Position numbers and translations under genes: made by a program. A DNA stretch of 64,000 nucleotides from CBDFHB01 sp965250115 (GTDB lineage Bacteria; Acidobacteriota; Vicinamibacteria; Marinacidobacterales; SMYC01). Shown here piece by piece: positions 1 to 8,636 of the stretch. Under the pieces are notes generated by a model. It saw only the letters and a list, made by a program, of their open reading frames with translations. It was not told where the DNA came from and ran no database searches. The DNA lies in contig CBDFNJ010000002.1 of NCBI GenBank assembly GCA_965250115.1, forward strand, positions 2,976,001-3,040,000. Reading direction: 5' to 3'. Positions within the stretch are counted from its first letter, which is position 1. Each line of letters begins with the position of its first letter.

Positions 1-492
1 CCGACCCTGCTGGAAGCCGTCTCATTATTAAGGCAGCGCGGGTGGGAGGGGCGACTCCGCATCGCGGGAGGGACGGGTCTGGACGCGGAGCGCGTTGGCC
101 GGACCATCGAGCGTCTCGGCCTCACGGACACCGTCGAGCGTCTCGGCTACGTCGAAGTTTCGGAGCTCCCGTCCCTCTATCGTCGGGCCCGTGCCCTCGT
201 CATGCCGTCTCACTGGGAGGGATTCGGCCTGCCGCTTCTCGAAGCCATGGCGAGCGGAACCCCGATCGTCGCCTCGGACATCCCAGTCCACCGAGAGGTC
301 GCGGCGCGCGCGGCCGCCTATGCGCCCGCCGATGACCACGAAGCTCTAGCCGCGGCGATCGAGCGGGTCTGGAACGACACCGATCTCCGCTCCCGCCTCG
401 TGAAGGAGGGACGAGAACGCGTCGCGTGCTTCTCCTGGGAAGTCTCGGCGCGAAAGACCCTCGAGCTCTACCGGGGAGTCGCCTCGTCTTGA
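1..492 (+). CDS. GT4-family glycosyltransferase, C-terminal part (5' end outside window)
   Basis: The open frame enters from the left edge and ends with TGA at 490-492. It encodes the second Rossmann domain of a GT-B retaining glycosyltransferase. A stretch reading RIAGGTGLD is followed by LGYVEVSELPSLYRRA and the nucleotide-sugar motif EGFGLPLLEAMASG, the ExxxxxxxE signature of family GT4. It probably transfers a sugar from an activated donor during assembly of an extracellular polysaccharide at the cytoplasmic membrane. The stop overlaps the TTG start of the next glycosyltransferase, so the two are likely co-translated. Donor and acceptor cannot be read from the sequence. Confidence 0.88.
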   Translation, partial: PTLLEAVSLLRQRGWEGRLRIAGGTGLDAERVGRTIERLGLTDTVERLGYVEVSELPSLYRRARALVMPSHWEGFGLPLLEAMASGTPIVASDIPVHREVAARAAAYAPADDHEALAAAIERVWNDTDLRSRLVKEGRERVACFSWEVSARKTLELYRGVASS

Positions 493-1370
493 GCGGGCTC
501 TCGGTCGCGATCGTGAGCTTCAACGCACGCGAAGAGCTCGCGTCCTGCCTGAGCGCTCTCTACGCTCATACGTCCCATCGACCTCTCGAAGTCATCGTGG
601 CGGACAACGCCTCGACGGATGGAAGTCTCGAGATGATGGAGGAGCGTTTCCCCGACGTCCTGACGATCCGCTGCGGGGAAAACCTCGGTTTCGCCAGGGC
701 GAGCAATCGTTGCTGGCGGGAGGCGACGGGAGAGCTGGTCGTGTTCCTCAATAGCGACGCCGTCGTTTCCCAGGGGACCCTGGATCGCATGGCAGCCTTG
801 ATGGACGAACGGGCGCAGGTGGGCGCGCTCGGTCCTCTTCTACTGAACGAAGACGGCTCGATTCAAATGTCCTTCGGAAGGATGCACGGCCTCGTTTCCG
901 AATTTCTCCAAAAGTGCCTGAATCGCGGCTACGCCGATGGAACGGGTCCGCTCCGCGGCTACGTGACGCGCCAGTACTCGAGAGAGGGAAACCCTGACTG
1001 GATTAGCGGCGCGTGCCTCATGACACGTCGAGAGCTTCTCGAGCGCGTCGGCGGCTTCGACGAGAAGTTCTTCCTCTACTCGGAAGACGTGGACCTCTGC
1101 GCGCGACTTCGCGCGGCCGGCACGACGGTTCTCTTCACACCCGAGGTCGAGGTCAAGCATCTGAGAGGGCGCTCGACGGCCAAGAGTATCGAGAGAACGC
1201 TCCTCGAGTCCCATCGGAGCCGGCTGTACTTCTACTCCAAGCACTACGGTCGATGGAAGCTTCTTCTACTCAAGAGCTACCTGAGGATCAAGCTCGAGCT
1301 CGCGTCTCTGTTCCAACCCGAGCTTCGCCAGACCTATAGAATTCTCATTCGCGTGACCAAGGAGTTCTAA
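489..1370 (+). CDS. GT2-family glycosyltransferase (rhamnosyltransferase-like)
   Basis: The protein has a GT-A fold. The N-terminus VAIVSFNAREEL is the nucleotide-binding strand, VIVADNASTDGS is the usual DNxSxDGS motif, and VVFLNSDAV carries the metal-binding DxD-like position. FDEKFFLYSEDVDLCARLRAAG is the acceptor-side ED motif of dTDP-rhamnosyltransferase-like GT2 enzymes. I place the start at TTG 489, overlapping the upstream stop (TTGA). The open frame reaches back to 426, but those residues are out of register with the family. About 293 aa, normal for single-domain GT2. It is predicted to add a sugar, perhaps rhamnose, to a polysaccharide intermediate. Confidence 0.85.
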   Translation: MSGLSVAIVSFNAREELASCLSALYAHTSHRPLEVIVADNASTDGSLEMMEERFPDVLTIRCGENLGFARASNRCWREATGELVVFLNSDAVVSQGTLDRMAALMDERAQVGALGPLLLNEDGSIQMSFGRMHGLVSEFLQKCLNRGYADGTGPLRGYVTRQYSREGNPDWISGACLMTRRELLERVGGFDEKFFLYSEDVDLCARLRAAGTTVLFTPEVEVKHLRGRSTAKSIERTLLESHRSRLYFYSKHYGRWKLLLLKSYLRIKLELASLFQPELRQTYRILIRVTKEF

Positions 1371-1386
1371 GGGGGGGCTGCGCCGC

Positions 1387-1498
1387 GCCGGACGATTCGC
1401 AGAGGCGGCTCAGGCTTACGACCTGGCGCTCATGCGGGTGCGAGCGTGAGCGCACCTATCTGGAGCGGCGCAGAAGGGAATGCGGCGAGTCGCTTTGA
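1387..1498 (+). pseudogene. Remnant resembling the C-terminus of a sigma-factor/TPR-like protein
   Basis: Between the GT2 gene and the PilZ gene, one frame reads AGRFAEAAQAYDLALMRV and stops at a TGA near 1446. The neighbouring frame continues RERTYLERRRRECGESL to a TGA at 1496. Joined by a one-base shift, they resemble the C-terminal helical repeat of the sigma-24-like (DUF6596) proteins, which have an AYxxAL...ERxFLExR pattern. No start or upstream domain is present. The identification rests on a short motif only. Confidence 0.3.
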
Positions 1499-1523
1499 CA
1501 GGGGCATCTGAAATCGATACCAT
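1495..1523 (+). promoter_or_regulatory. Candidate sigma-70 promoter for the PilZ gene
   Basis: TTGACA at 1495-1500, a 17-base spacer and TACCAT at 1518-1523 form a good -35/-10 pair. Transcription would start near 1530, about 60 bases before the PilZ ATG. The following AT-rich stretch (CAAATAAAAG) stands out against the GC-rich surroundings. Confidence 0.5.
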
Positions 1524-1589
1524 CCAGCTTCCAAATAAAAGGCGCGCCCAATCGCATCAAAGACAAGCAACGGGCCAAGCGAGTACTCG

Positions 1590-2072
1590 ATGGCGGAGCA
1601 ATACGAGAGCCTTAGGGCGGTTCGTCGTCTGACCCCGAAACAGGCGGCGACGGCGTCGGTCTATCGCGACGAACAGCAGCTCGCCTACGGGATCCTCACA
1701 AACGTTTCCGCAACCGGCGCATGCATCGTCACCGACAGCCGCCTTGCTCCCGGTACCGACGTGAACTTACGGCTGTCTTTTTATCAGCAACCGCAGCTCA
1801 TCGAGACGGGCGCCCGCGTGATGTGGAACCGTCAAGGGAGCGGCCAAGAAAAGGGCTTCGAGGGCCTGCAACTCCACGGTGTGCGGTTCACCCAAACAGC
1901 CTCCTACCACCGTGGCCGACTGCTCCAAGTGCTCGACACCTCGGCCTTCGAGACCGTCTATACCCCGACCGCGACCGAGTTCGAGCGTCTGCAGAACGAT
2001 CTGGGAGGGGCTCTCGAAGATCTCGGCACCAGGATAAGCAAGACTATCGGCAGTCGCGAGCATGACGGCTGA
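1590..2072 (+). CDS. PilZ-domain protein (putative c-di-GMP receptor)
   Basis: A 160-aa cytoplasmic protein without membrane segments. The PilZ signature is visible: an RxxxR motif at R9-R13, then NVSATG at 38-43 matching (D/N)xSxxG. Strands such as GTDVNLRLSF and GARVMWNR follow, typical of the PilZ beta barrel. PilZ domains bind cyclic di-GMP and often switch polysaccharide synthesis or motility. Placement between polysaccharide glycosyltransferases suggests it tunes this locus, which is inference. The C-terminal 40 residues are a helical tail. It has its own promoter candidate upstream. Confidence 0.85.
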   Translation: MAEQYESLRAVRRLTPKQAATASVYRDEQQLAYGILTNVSATGACIVTDSRLAPGTDVNLRLSFYQQPQLIETGARVMWNRQGSGQEKGFEGLQLHGVRFTQTASYHRGRLLQVLDTSAFETVYTPTATEFERLQNDLGGALEDLGTRISKTIGSREHDG

Positions 2073-2139
2073 GCCTCGTGTGTGATATCGTCCGTTCGTG
2101 TATAGGGAGTCCAGCATCCGATGCGAACGTAGGTAGGGG

Positions 2140-3273
2140 ATGCGGATCGCCATCGACGTCCGCAAGATCAACGACTTCGGTATCGGAACCTACCTGAGGA
2201 ATCTGCTTCGGCATCTCCCCTCGATCGATTCGAAGAACGAGTTTCACGTCCTCTGCTATCGGCACGACGCGGAGCTCCTGCGCTCGCTCTCTCCCCGATT
2301 GCATCTCTGCCTCGTCTCGGCTAGGAACTATTCCCTTTCCGAGCACTGGTCGATCCCATGGAAGCTGAAGCGCCTCCGCGCCGATCTGTTTCATGCTCCC
2401 CACTACGTGCTTCCGTTTCTGACCCCCTGCCCTTCCGTCGTCACGGTTCACGACGTGATCCATCTTCTCTTTCCCCAATACCTTCCTTCGCGTTTTGCTG
2501 TCCACTACGCGCGCTACATGATCGGTCGTAGCCTCGAGCAGGCCAAGCTGGTGATGACGGTCTCGCAGGCTTCGAAACGCGATCTCCTGGGCTTTTTCGA
2601 GGTTGCCGAGGAGAACATCCTCGTCATCCCGAACGGCATCGACCCGGCGATGCTCAAGAATCTCGCCATCGACGAGATCGACCGGGTCAAGAGGCGGTTT
2701 CAGCTCACGGGCAGAACCGCGCTCTTCGTCGGGAACATCAAGCCGCACAAGAACGTCCAAAGGCTCATCACCGCATTCGCCAAGGTCAGAGAGGACTCCG
2801 GCTTCTCCGACCTCACGCTCCTCATCGTCGGTGACGAAATCTCGAAGTATCCCTCCCTGCGGAGAGCGGTCGAACGCCATCAGATCCGCTCCTACGTGCG
2901 TTTCTTCGGCTTTGTCCCCGAGGCCACGCTGGTCTCGCTCTACCGCGCCGCGGACGTCTTTGTCTTTCCTTCTCTCTACGAAGGCTTTGGGCTGCCGCCG
3001 CTTGAGGCCATGGCAAACGGAACTCCGGTGGTCACATCGAAGATCTCTTCCCTCCCTGAAGTCGTTGGTAACGCCGCCGTGACTGTAGACCCCTACAACG
3101 TGGACGAGATCGCGGAGGCCATCAAATCCACGCTCGTGGATCCGGAGCTTCGAGCGCGCCTTATCGAACGAGGCCAGAAACGAGCGGCACGATTCTCGTG
3201 GGAGACAGCCGCTTCCGAGATTCACGCGGTCTATATGCGCGCGTTGGGTCTCGCTCCAGAAGCGAGCTCTTGA
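2140..3273 (+). CDS. GT4-family glycosyltransferase (mannosyltransferase-like)
   Basis: 377 aa with two Rossmann domains. The N-terminus MRIAIDVRKINDFGIGTYL contains the GIGTY loop common in GT4 mannosyl- and fucosyltransferases. HDVIHLLFPQYLPSR and TVSQASKRDL follow in domain 1. FVGNIKPHKN (from about residue 197) starts domain 2, and YEGFGLPPLEAMANG (about 280-294) is the donor-binding ExxxxxxxE motif. It should transfer a sugar during exopolysaccharide repeat-unit assembly. The next glycosyltransferase starts 7 bases downstream, so the two are probably in one operon. Confidence 0.88.
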   Translation: MRIAIDVRKINDFGIGTYLRNLLRHLPSIDSKNEFHVLCYRHDAELLRSLSPRLHLCLVSARNYSLSEHWSIPWKLKRLRADLFHAPHYVLPFLTPCPSVVTVHDVIHLLFPQYLPSRFAVHYARYMIGRSLEQAKLVMTVSQASKRDLLGFFEVAEENILVIPNGIDPAMLKNLAIDEIDRVKRRFQLTGRTALFVGNIKPHKNVQRLITAFAKVREDSGFSDLTLLIVGDEISKYPSLRRAVERHQIRSYVRFFGFVPEATLVSLYRAADVFVFPSLYEGFGLPPLEAMANGTPVVTSKISSLPEVVGNAAVTVDPYNVDEIAEAIKSTLVDPELRARLIERGQKRAARFSWETAASEIHAVYMRALGLAPEASS

Positions 3274-3280
3274 GCGTCCG

Positions 3281-4375
3281 ATGCGCGTCGCCCTCGTCCA
3301 CGATTGGCTGACCGGACTCCGAGGCGGCGAAAAAGTCCTGGAGTGCCTGGTCGAGCTTTATCCGGAGGCGACCCTCTTCACGCTGCTCCATATTCCCGGG
3401 ACGACCTCGGAGAGGATCGAATCTCTTCCCATTCGAACCGCCTTCACGCAGAACCTGCCTCTTGTGAAGACCCACTACCGCTGGTATCTGCCGGTTTTCC
3501 CGTCGGCGATCGAGTCGCTTCGTCTCGAGGGATTCGACCTCGTCATCTCGAGCTCGCATTGCGTCGCGAAGGGCGTCCGGCCCCCCGCCGGTGGCCTGCA
3601 CGTCTGCTACTGCCATACGCCGATGCGCTACGTCTGGGATCGCTTCGAGGATTATTTCGGCACGGGAATGACGGCGCGGCTCGTCTACGGGCCCATCGCG
3701 GCAAGGCTTCGCCGATGGGACGTTTCGTCGGCGCCGCGCGTCGATAACTTCATCGCGAACTCGAGCTACGTCGCTGAGCGCATTAAGCGTTATTACGGGC
3801 GCGAGGCCGACTCGGTCATCCCCGCCCCGGTCGATACCGACTTCTTCACCCGGAGCGATGACGCTCGCGAGCCCTACTACCTCGTCGTGTCAGCCCTCGT
3901 TCCCTACAAACGCATCGACCTCGCGATCGACGCCTTCCGGGGCCGATCCGAACGATTGGTCATCGTCGGAAGCGGTCCTTCCGACCGGCAGCTGAGGGCG
4001 CGGGCTGGCACGAACGTGGAGTTCCGAGGGTTCGTTCAAAACGGAGAGCTCCGAGAGCTCTACCGGCGCTGCCGTGCCGTTGTGCTGCCCGGCGTGGAGG
4101 ATTTCGGGATCGTGCCTCTCGAAGCACAAGCTTGCGGCTGTCCCGTCGTTGCCCTCGGGGAGGGTGGCGCCCGAGACACGGTGCGCGATTGCGAGACCGG
4201 AGTGCTCTTCGATGAGTCCACCCCCTCGGCCCTGTCTTCCGCCATTGACAAGGTGTCCTCGTTAAGCTTTAATGAAGAGTCACTTAGGGACTGGGCGCTC
4301 GGCTTTTCCCGAGAAAAGTTTCGTGCCCGGATACGAGAGTTCATCCGAGCGCGCGTCGAACAAGCCGACCTCTAG
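3281..4375 (+). CDS. GT4-family glycosyltransferase (WbaZ-like)
   Basis: 364 aa. The N-terminus MRVALVHDWLTGLRGGEKV is characteristic of a GT4 subgroup found in O-antigen and exopolysaccharide clusters, with the donor-side GGEK motif. CYCHTPMRYVWD and FIANSSYVAERI are further subgroup motifs. ALVPYKRIDLAI starts the C-terminal domain, and VEDFGIVPLEAQACG (from about residue 272) is the ExxxxxxxE motif. It lies 7 bases after the previous glycosyltransferase and 8 bases before the lipid-carrier sugar transferase, so it is part of the same transcription unit. Confidence 0.88.
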   Translation: MRVALVHDWLTGLRGGEKVLECLVELYPEATLFTLLHIPGTTSERIESLPIRTAFTQNLPLVKTHYRWYLPVFPSAIESLRLEGFDLVISSSHCVAKGVRPPAGGLHVCYCHTPMRYVWDRFEDYFGTGMTARLVYGPIAARLRRWDVSSAPRVDNFIANSSYVAERIKRYYGREADSVIPAPVDTDFFTRSDDAREPYYLVVSALVPYKRIDLAIDAFRGRSERLVIVGSGPSDRQLRARAGTNVEFRGFVQNGELRELYRRCRAVVLPGVEDFGIVPLEAQACGCPVVALGEGGARDTVRDCETGVLFDESTPSALSSAIDKVSSLSFNEESLRDWALGFSREKFRARIREFIRARVEQADL

Positions 4376-4383
4376 CGCTTTCA

Positions 4384-5820
4384 ATGGTTAAGCAGCAAAG
4401 CCGTATCTGGACCGGGGTTTACGTCGCCGGAGATCTCCTCGCTACCTACGGCGCCTTTGCCATCGCCTACTTCGTTCGGTTTCACACCGATCTGGTGAGC
4501 GTCACGAAAGGCGTTAACCCCTTCAGTCAGTACGTCCTGCTGCTGCCCCTCATTACCTTGCTCTGGCCGCCTCTCTTCTACGCCCACGGACTCTACAGCC
4601 TCAAACGACTGCGATCGCGCACCGACGAGCTCTTCTCGATCGTCTGGGCAGCCGCCATGGGAACGGCGCTCACCCTGTTCATCGCGTTGTACGCGCGCGT
4701 CTACTACCTCTACGGTCCACCCGAGCTCTCGGGCCGCTACGAGTTCTCGCAGCTCGTCTTGGGCATGTTCGTCGGTTTCGACATCGTGTTGCTGACCGTG
4801 GTGCGCTCGCTCATTCGGCGGGAGCGCGAGGCCCGCTGGCGCCGAGGAGAGGGCCTCAGGAACATTCTCATCGCGGGCGCGGGTCAGCTAGGGCGCACGG
4901 TCGCCGACAAGTTCATCGACCACCAGGAGCTCGGATTCCGCGTCGCGGGATTTCTGGACGATCGGCTACGGGGCGAGTTCGCGGGCCATCGGGGGATTCC
5001 CATCCTCGGCGGGCTCGAGGATGTCGACTACGTGGTGTCCAACGCGACCGTCGACTCGCTCTATATCGCACTTCCTCTCGAAGCTCACTCCAAGATCCGC
5101 GAGCTCGTCACCTACGCGAGCCGCGAGGCACTCGACGTCAAAGTTGCTTGGGACTACTTGACGGACGTCTCACTGCAAGCCGGAGTCGAAGATCTCGATG
5201 GCATGCCGATCATCAACCTGTCCAAGCAGCCCATCCGAGGCTGGCACTGGTTGGCGAAGCGAGCCATAGATATCGGTGTTTCGACGGTGCTCCTCACGCT
5301 CCTCGCGATTCCCTTCGGGATCATCTCATTTTTGATCAAACTCACTTCGAAGGGGCCCGTCTTCTACACCCAGGCGCGCATGGGCCTCGATGGAAAACCT
5401 TTCACCATCTACAAATTTCGTTCGATGGACGACGAAGCCGAAAAGCACACCGGTCCCATCTGGGCCATTTCGGAAGATCCCCGCCGAACGCCAGTCGGTC
5501 GCTTCCTTCGCCGTTTCAGCATCGATGAGCTTCCCCAGCTCGTGAACGTGCTCAAGGGAGAGATGTCTCTCGTGGGACCGCGTCCGGAGAGACCGAATTT
5601 CGTCCAGGAGTTCAAGACGAAGATTCCGAAGTACATGCTCCGTCACAAGGTTAAATCAGGCATGACGGGCTGGGCCCAGGTCAACGGCTGGCGTGGCAAT
5701 ACGTCGGTGGAAAAGCGCATCGAGCACGACCTCTACTATATTCAGAACTGGTCACTCTCTCTCGATTTCAAGATCTTGTGGCGGACGTGGCGCGCCGTCC
5801 TTCACAAGCACGCGTTTTGA
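4384..5820 (+). CDS. Undecaprenyl-phosphate sugar-1-phosphate transferase (WcaJ/CpsE type)
   Basis: 478 aa. The N-terminal third has four to five membrane segments, followed by a nucleotide-binding-like domain (ILIAGAGQLGRTVADKF, about residues 160-175). The C-terminal bacterial sugar transferase domain contains KRAIDIGVS, KGPVFYTQARMG, IYKFRSM, SIDELPQLVNVLKGEMSLVGPRP and KSGMTGWAQVNGWRG, all core motifs of the polyisoprenyl-phosphate hexose-1-phosphate transferases. The enzyme starts repeat-unit synthesis by moving a sugar-1-phosphate, usually glucose or galactose, from UDP-sugar to undecaprenyl phosphate on the inner membrane face. This is the priming step for the whole locus. Confidence 0.92.
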   Translation: MVKQQSRIWTGVYVAGDLLATYGAFAIAYFVRFHTDLVSVTKGVNPFSQYVLLLPLITLLWPPLFYAHGLYSLKRLRSRTDELFSIVWAAAMGTALTLFIALYARVYYLYGPPELSGRYEFSQLVLGMFVGFDIVLLTVVRSLIRREREARWRRGEGLRNILIAGAGQLGRTVADKFIDHQELGFRVAGFLDDRLRGEFAGHRGIPILGGLEDVDYVVSNATVDSLYIALPLEAHSKIRELVTYASREALDVKVAWDYLTDVSLQAGVEDLDGMPIINLSKQPIRGWHWLAKRAIDIGVSTVLLTLLAIPFGIISFLIKLTSKGPVFYTQARMGLDGKPFTIYKFRSMDDEAEKHTGPIWAISEDPRRTPVGRFLRRFSIDELPQLVNVLKGEMSLVGPRPERPNFVQEFKTKIPKYMLRHKVKSGMTGWAQVNGWRGNTSVEKRIEHDLYYIQNWSLSLDFKILWRTWRAVLHKHAF

Positions 5821-5835
5821 GGGTGCTCTAACCGG

Positions 5836-6774
5836 ATGACGCGAGCTCTCATCACCGGCGCTGCCGGCTTCATCGGATCTCACCTCGTGGACCACTTGCT
5901 CGCCGAGGGCCACGAAGTCATCGGGATGGACAACTTCATCACGGGGGATCGCGCGAACCTTGAGCGCGTCAAAGACTCCCGATTCACTTTCGTCGAGCAC
6001 AACGTTACTGAGGAGATTCGAGTCGAAGGTCCCCTCGACTTCATCCTGCACTTCGCGAGCCCCGCGAGCCCCATCGACTACCTCGAACTTCCCATTCAGA
6101 CGTTGAAGGTCGGCTCGCTCGGCACGCACAAGACGCTCGGGCTCGCCAAGGCCAAGGGCGCACGCTTTCTACTCGCTTCGACGTCCGAGGTTTACGGCGA
6201 CCCCCTCGTCCACCCCCAGAAGGAGGACTATTGGGGCAACGTGAATCCGATCGGGCCCCGCGGCGTTTACGATGAGGCGAAGCGCTTCGCCGAGGCGATG
6301 ACGGTCGCCTACCATCGCTACCACGGCGTCGACGTCAAGATAGCCCGTATCTTCAATACCTATGGTCCGCGCATGCGGCTACGCGACGGCCGAGCCATCC
6401 CCGCCTTCATCAGCCAGGCGCTCGCGAATGAGCCCATGACCGTTTTCGGAGAAGGCACCCAGACGCGGAGCTTCTGCTACGTGCTCGACCTCGTGAACGG
6501 GCTCTATCGCCTATTGACCTCCGACTATAACCAGCCCGTGAATCTCGGAAACCCCTCCGAGATGACGATCCTGGAGCTCGCAGAGAAGATCAAGAAAGAG
6601 ACCGACTCCAAGAGCACGATCGACTACAAGCCTCTTCCCGTCGACGACCCCAAGGTCCGACAGCCCGACATCGGCCTCGCAAAAAAGCTCCTCGGTTGGC
6701 AGCCCAAAGTCACCCTCGATGAGGGTCTTTCGAATACGATCGCCTACTTCAACCAGAAGCTCGGCATCGAATAG
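5836..6774 (+). CDS. UDP-glucuronate decarboxylase-like NAD-dependent epimerase/dehydratase
   Basis: 312-aa extended SDR. GAAGFIGSHL near the N-terminus is the NAD-binding GxxGxxG. STSEVYGDPLVHPQ and the catalytic Y145xxxK149 (VYDEAKRF) follow, then NTYGPRMRLRDGRAIPAF and GEGTQTRSFCYVLDLV, a combination typical of UDP-xylose synthases (UDP-glucuronate decarboxylases). It would make UDP-xylose, a donor for the glycosyltransferases here. dTDP-glucose 4,6-dehydratase is a less likely alternative because the EVYGDP and RMR loops fit UXS better. It follows the lipid-carrier transferase by 15 bases. Confidence 0.82.
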   Translation: MTRALITGAAGFIGSHLVDHLLAEGHEVIGMDNFITGDRANLERVKDSRFTFVEHNVTEEIRVEGPLDFILHFASPASPIDYLELPIQTLKVGSLGTHKTLGLAKAKGARFLLASTSEVYGDPLVHPQKEDYWGNVNPIGPRGVYDEAKRFAEAMTVAYHRYHGVDVKIARIFNTYGPRMRLRDGRAIPAFISQALANEPMTVFGEGTQTRSFCYVLDLVNGLYRLLTSDYNQPVNLGNPSEMTILELAEKIKKETDSKSTIDYKPLPVDDPKVRQPDIGLAKKLLGWQPKVTLDEGLSNTIAYFNQKLGIE

Positions 6775-6856
6775 TAGGCCGTAATACCCGGATCGGTACT
6801 GCGTGGAGTGCAAGGAACCCCCGAATTTCTGTTAGACGAACTCTTTTGAGAGTGTG

Positions 6857-7115
6857 ATGTCGGACGAGAAGCTTGCTCGGCTAGATCGACGATGGCGGGA
6901 TAAACGGAACTGGAAGTTCTTCTATGCTGTCTATAATTGCAAGGACGATCCGCGGATCATTGTCCCGAAAATCAACCGCTCTGGGCGACCGATCAAGTGG
7001 CTGGGGACGACGTGGAACTTCGCTCATTTGAGGGCTTATCCGACGATTGTTCTCTTCGCCGCGCTGGCAATCGGGCCGACCGCTTATATGGTCTACTCCG
7101 GCTTTGGCGGTTGGC
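6857..7115 (+). pseudogene. Truncated DUF5808-like membrane protein, cut by IS5-family insertion
   Basis: ATG 6857 opens a frame with a charged N-terminus (DEKLARLDRRWRDKRNWK), the pattern FYAVYNCKDDPRIIVPK...GTTWNFA that resembles the DUF5808 consensus (YNPxDPRxxVPK...WTxNFA), and one hydrophobic helix (TIVLFAALAIGPTAYMVYSG). The frame then runs straight into the left inverted repeat of the IS5-family element at 7116. The rest of the gene is not found beyond the mobile DNA. The family assignment is from memory of the motif. Confidence 0.6.
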
Positions 7116-8202
7116 TGCCTTGGTGCACAACTCCGATAGAGGCCGATAGCTCGCTTGGCCCCGACTCCCATCATCCGATCATCTCGCTATCAGGCATCCC
7201 GAGCGCCGTCATGGTGTTCAGAATCTTGCACCCGATCCTTGCCTCGACTCTCTGTGCCGCCAACCCTCTCGCTCGCATCGCTGAGCCCACGATAGCCTTG
7301 TAGCGATGGAACGTTATCTCGACTTTGCTCCGGTTGCTGTAGCCCGATTCTGTGTGCCACTTTCGTTTGCCGAGCCGAGCTTGTGCTGCAATGTTGCGAT
7401 TGCGCTGTCGGCTGCTCGCCGGCCCCGATGCGAGCTGGGCGCCCTTGCGCGGCGGTATCAGCACCCTCGGCGAGCGATGAGCGCTGTGATTCTCGATCGC
7501 CTCATAGACGCCGCTGGCGTCGTATGCGGTGTCAGCTCTGGCCGATGAGATGGGACTGTCGATCTGTGCGACAAGCGATGCAACCCGCGATGAATCGCGG
7601 GCTCTTTTGCTCGTCAGCTCGCCGGCGACGACTTCGCCAGTCTGCTCGTCGACACACAGATGGAGCTTGCGATAGTCCCTGCTCTTTGGTGCTCTGCGCA
7701 GCTGGCCGGCGTGGACAGCGAGACCGCTGCTGTCGATCAAGATGTGCAACGGCGTCTTCTGCTTGTCTTGGTAGAAGGGGACCTTACCCAGCTTCGCCTT
7801 GCGCCTCGAAATCGTGGTGTGATCGGGCACATCATTGTCTAGCTTCATCAGAGCGAACAACGACCGCAGCAATCCCTCGCTCTGCCTAGATGACAGATGA
7901 AACACCATGCCCAGGGTGACAGCCGTCTCGATGGCGTGGTTCGAGTACTTGCGTTGACGGCCCGGTTTCCTCCTCCTCGGCCGGGGCGCGTCCCAGTTCA
8001 CAAGCTTGCCGGCGGTGAGCGAGATCCAGACGGTCAGGCTTCCACGGGTGCGTAGACCCGCCTCATATTCACGCCAATTCCTCACGCGATAGGCCTTCTT
8101 CACATACTTCCGCTGAGTGCGTTTGAAAATGCTCATGGGGAACCTCGAATCCGTGAGTACAGGACAATTGTGGACCGAGATCGCGAGTTGTGCACCAAGG
8201 CA
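7116..8202 (-). mobile_element. IS5-family (IS903-like) insertion sequence, complete, no target duplication
   Basis: 1087 bp bounded by a perfect 18-bp inverted repeat: TGCCTTGGTGCACAACTC at 7116-7133 and its reverse complement at 8185-8202. One transposase gene lies inside on the minus strand. An 18-bp terminal repeat and about 1.05 kb length fit the IS903 subgroup of IS5. The usual 9-bp target duplication is absent: the bases just outside (7107-7115 and 8203-8211) do not match. The right side abuts homology to the ISL3 element at 25.4 kb exactly. So the element landed in an ISL3 copy, and flanking DNA on the left was later lost. Confidence 0.85.
7171..8136 (-). CDS. IS5-family transposase
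   Basis: 321 aa. The N-terminus has VRNWREYEAGLRTRGSLTVWI, very close to the start of IS903-type transposases (NWxEYxxxLxxRGSLTxWI). ILIDSSGLAVH supplies the first catalytic Asp region, AYDASGVYEAIE the second Asp, and SKVEITFHRYKAIVG the Glu-containing YREK-like motif. The frame is full length and undamaged, so the element may still be active. It cuts and joins the 18-bp ends of its own IS. Confidence 0.9.
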   Translation of the reverse strand: MSIFKRTQRKYVKKAYRVRNWREYEAGLRTRGSLTVWISLTAGKLVNWDAPRPRRRKPGRQRKYSNHAIETAVTLGMVFHLSSRQSEGLLRSLFALMKLDNDVPDHTTISRRKAKLGKVPFYQDKQKTPLHILIDSSGLAVHAGQLRRAPKSRDYRKLHLCVDEQTGEVVAGELTSKRARDSSRVASLVAQIDSPISSARADTAYDASGVYEAIENHSAHRSPRVLIPPRKGAQLASGPASSRQRNRNIAAQARLGKRKWHTESGYSNRSKVEITFHRYKAIVGSAMRARGLAAQRVEARIGCKILNTMTALGMPDSEMIG

Positions 8203-8636
8203 CTCAAGAGGCGAAAAAAACAGCTGTGTGCTCTTACTGTGGGCAACGGTGCCGGGGGCGCTATGACAAGCAAGTGTGCCGGGTCCGCGACCTGTCGTTG
8301 GCAGGCTGGCGGATCTATCTGGAATACGAGCGTTGGCGCGTCAACTGTCCCGGGTGCGGCGGTTTGCATGTAGAACACCTGGACTGGCTGGCGAACAACT
8401 CGCGCTACACCTAGCGTTTTGCGACGCATGTGGGCAAGCTGTGCCGGACAAGGCGGTGGCCGAGATGGAACGTCTGCGCCTCCTAGTTGAAGGGGTCAAC
8501 AACAAAATCCGTGTGCTGCAACGACGCGCCTACGGCTATCGCGACGAGGAATATCTCAAGCTGAAGATCGTGGCGGCATTCCTTCCGCCATTACCCAGAA
8601 ATGCCGTCTTCAACCCACACGAATCCGCGTAGACCC
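8203..8636 (+). mobile_element. ISL3-family element remnant (5' end lost, internally deleted)
   Basis: 434 bp of near-identity to the intact ISL3 element at 25443-26597. It begins exactly at the IS5 right end and finishes with the same 24-bp right terminal repeat (8613-8636). Compared with the intact copy it lacks the left 229 bp. It carries a 10-bp deletion (around 8446), an internal deletion of about 711 bp (junction near 8477) and a CAG-to-TAG change at about 8412. It cannot make transposase, but it still offers a right end that the other copy's transposase could recognise. Confidence 0.88.

Noticed and set aside
2044..3225. Long minus-strand open frame opposite the GT4 gene
   Set aside because: It is a shadow of the codon bias of the plus-strand glycosyltransferase. 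The translation is charged and repetitive with no family motif.
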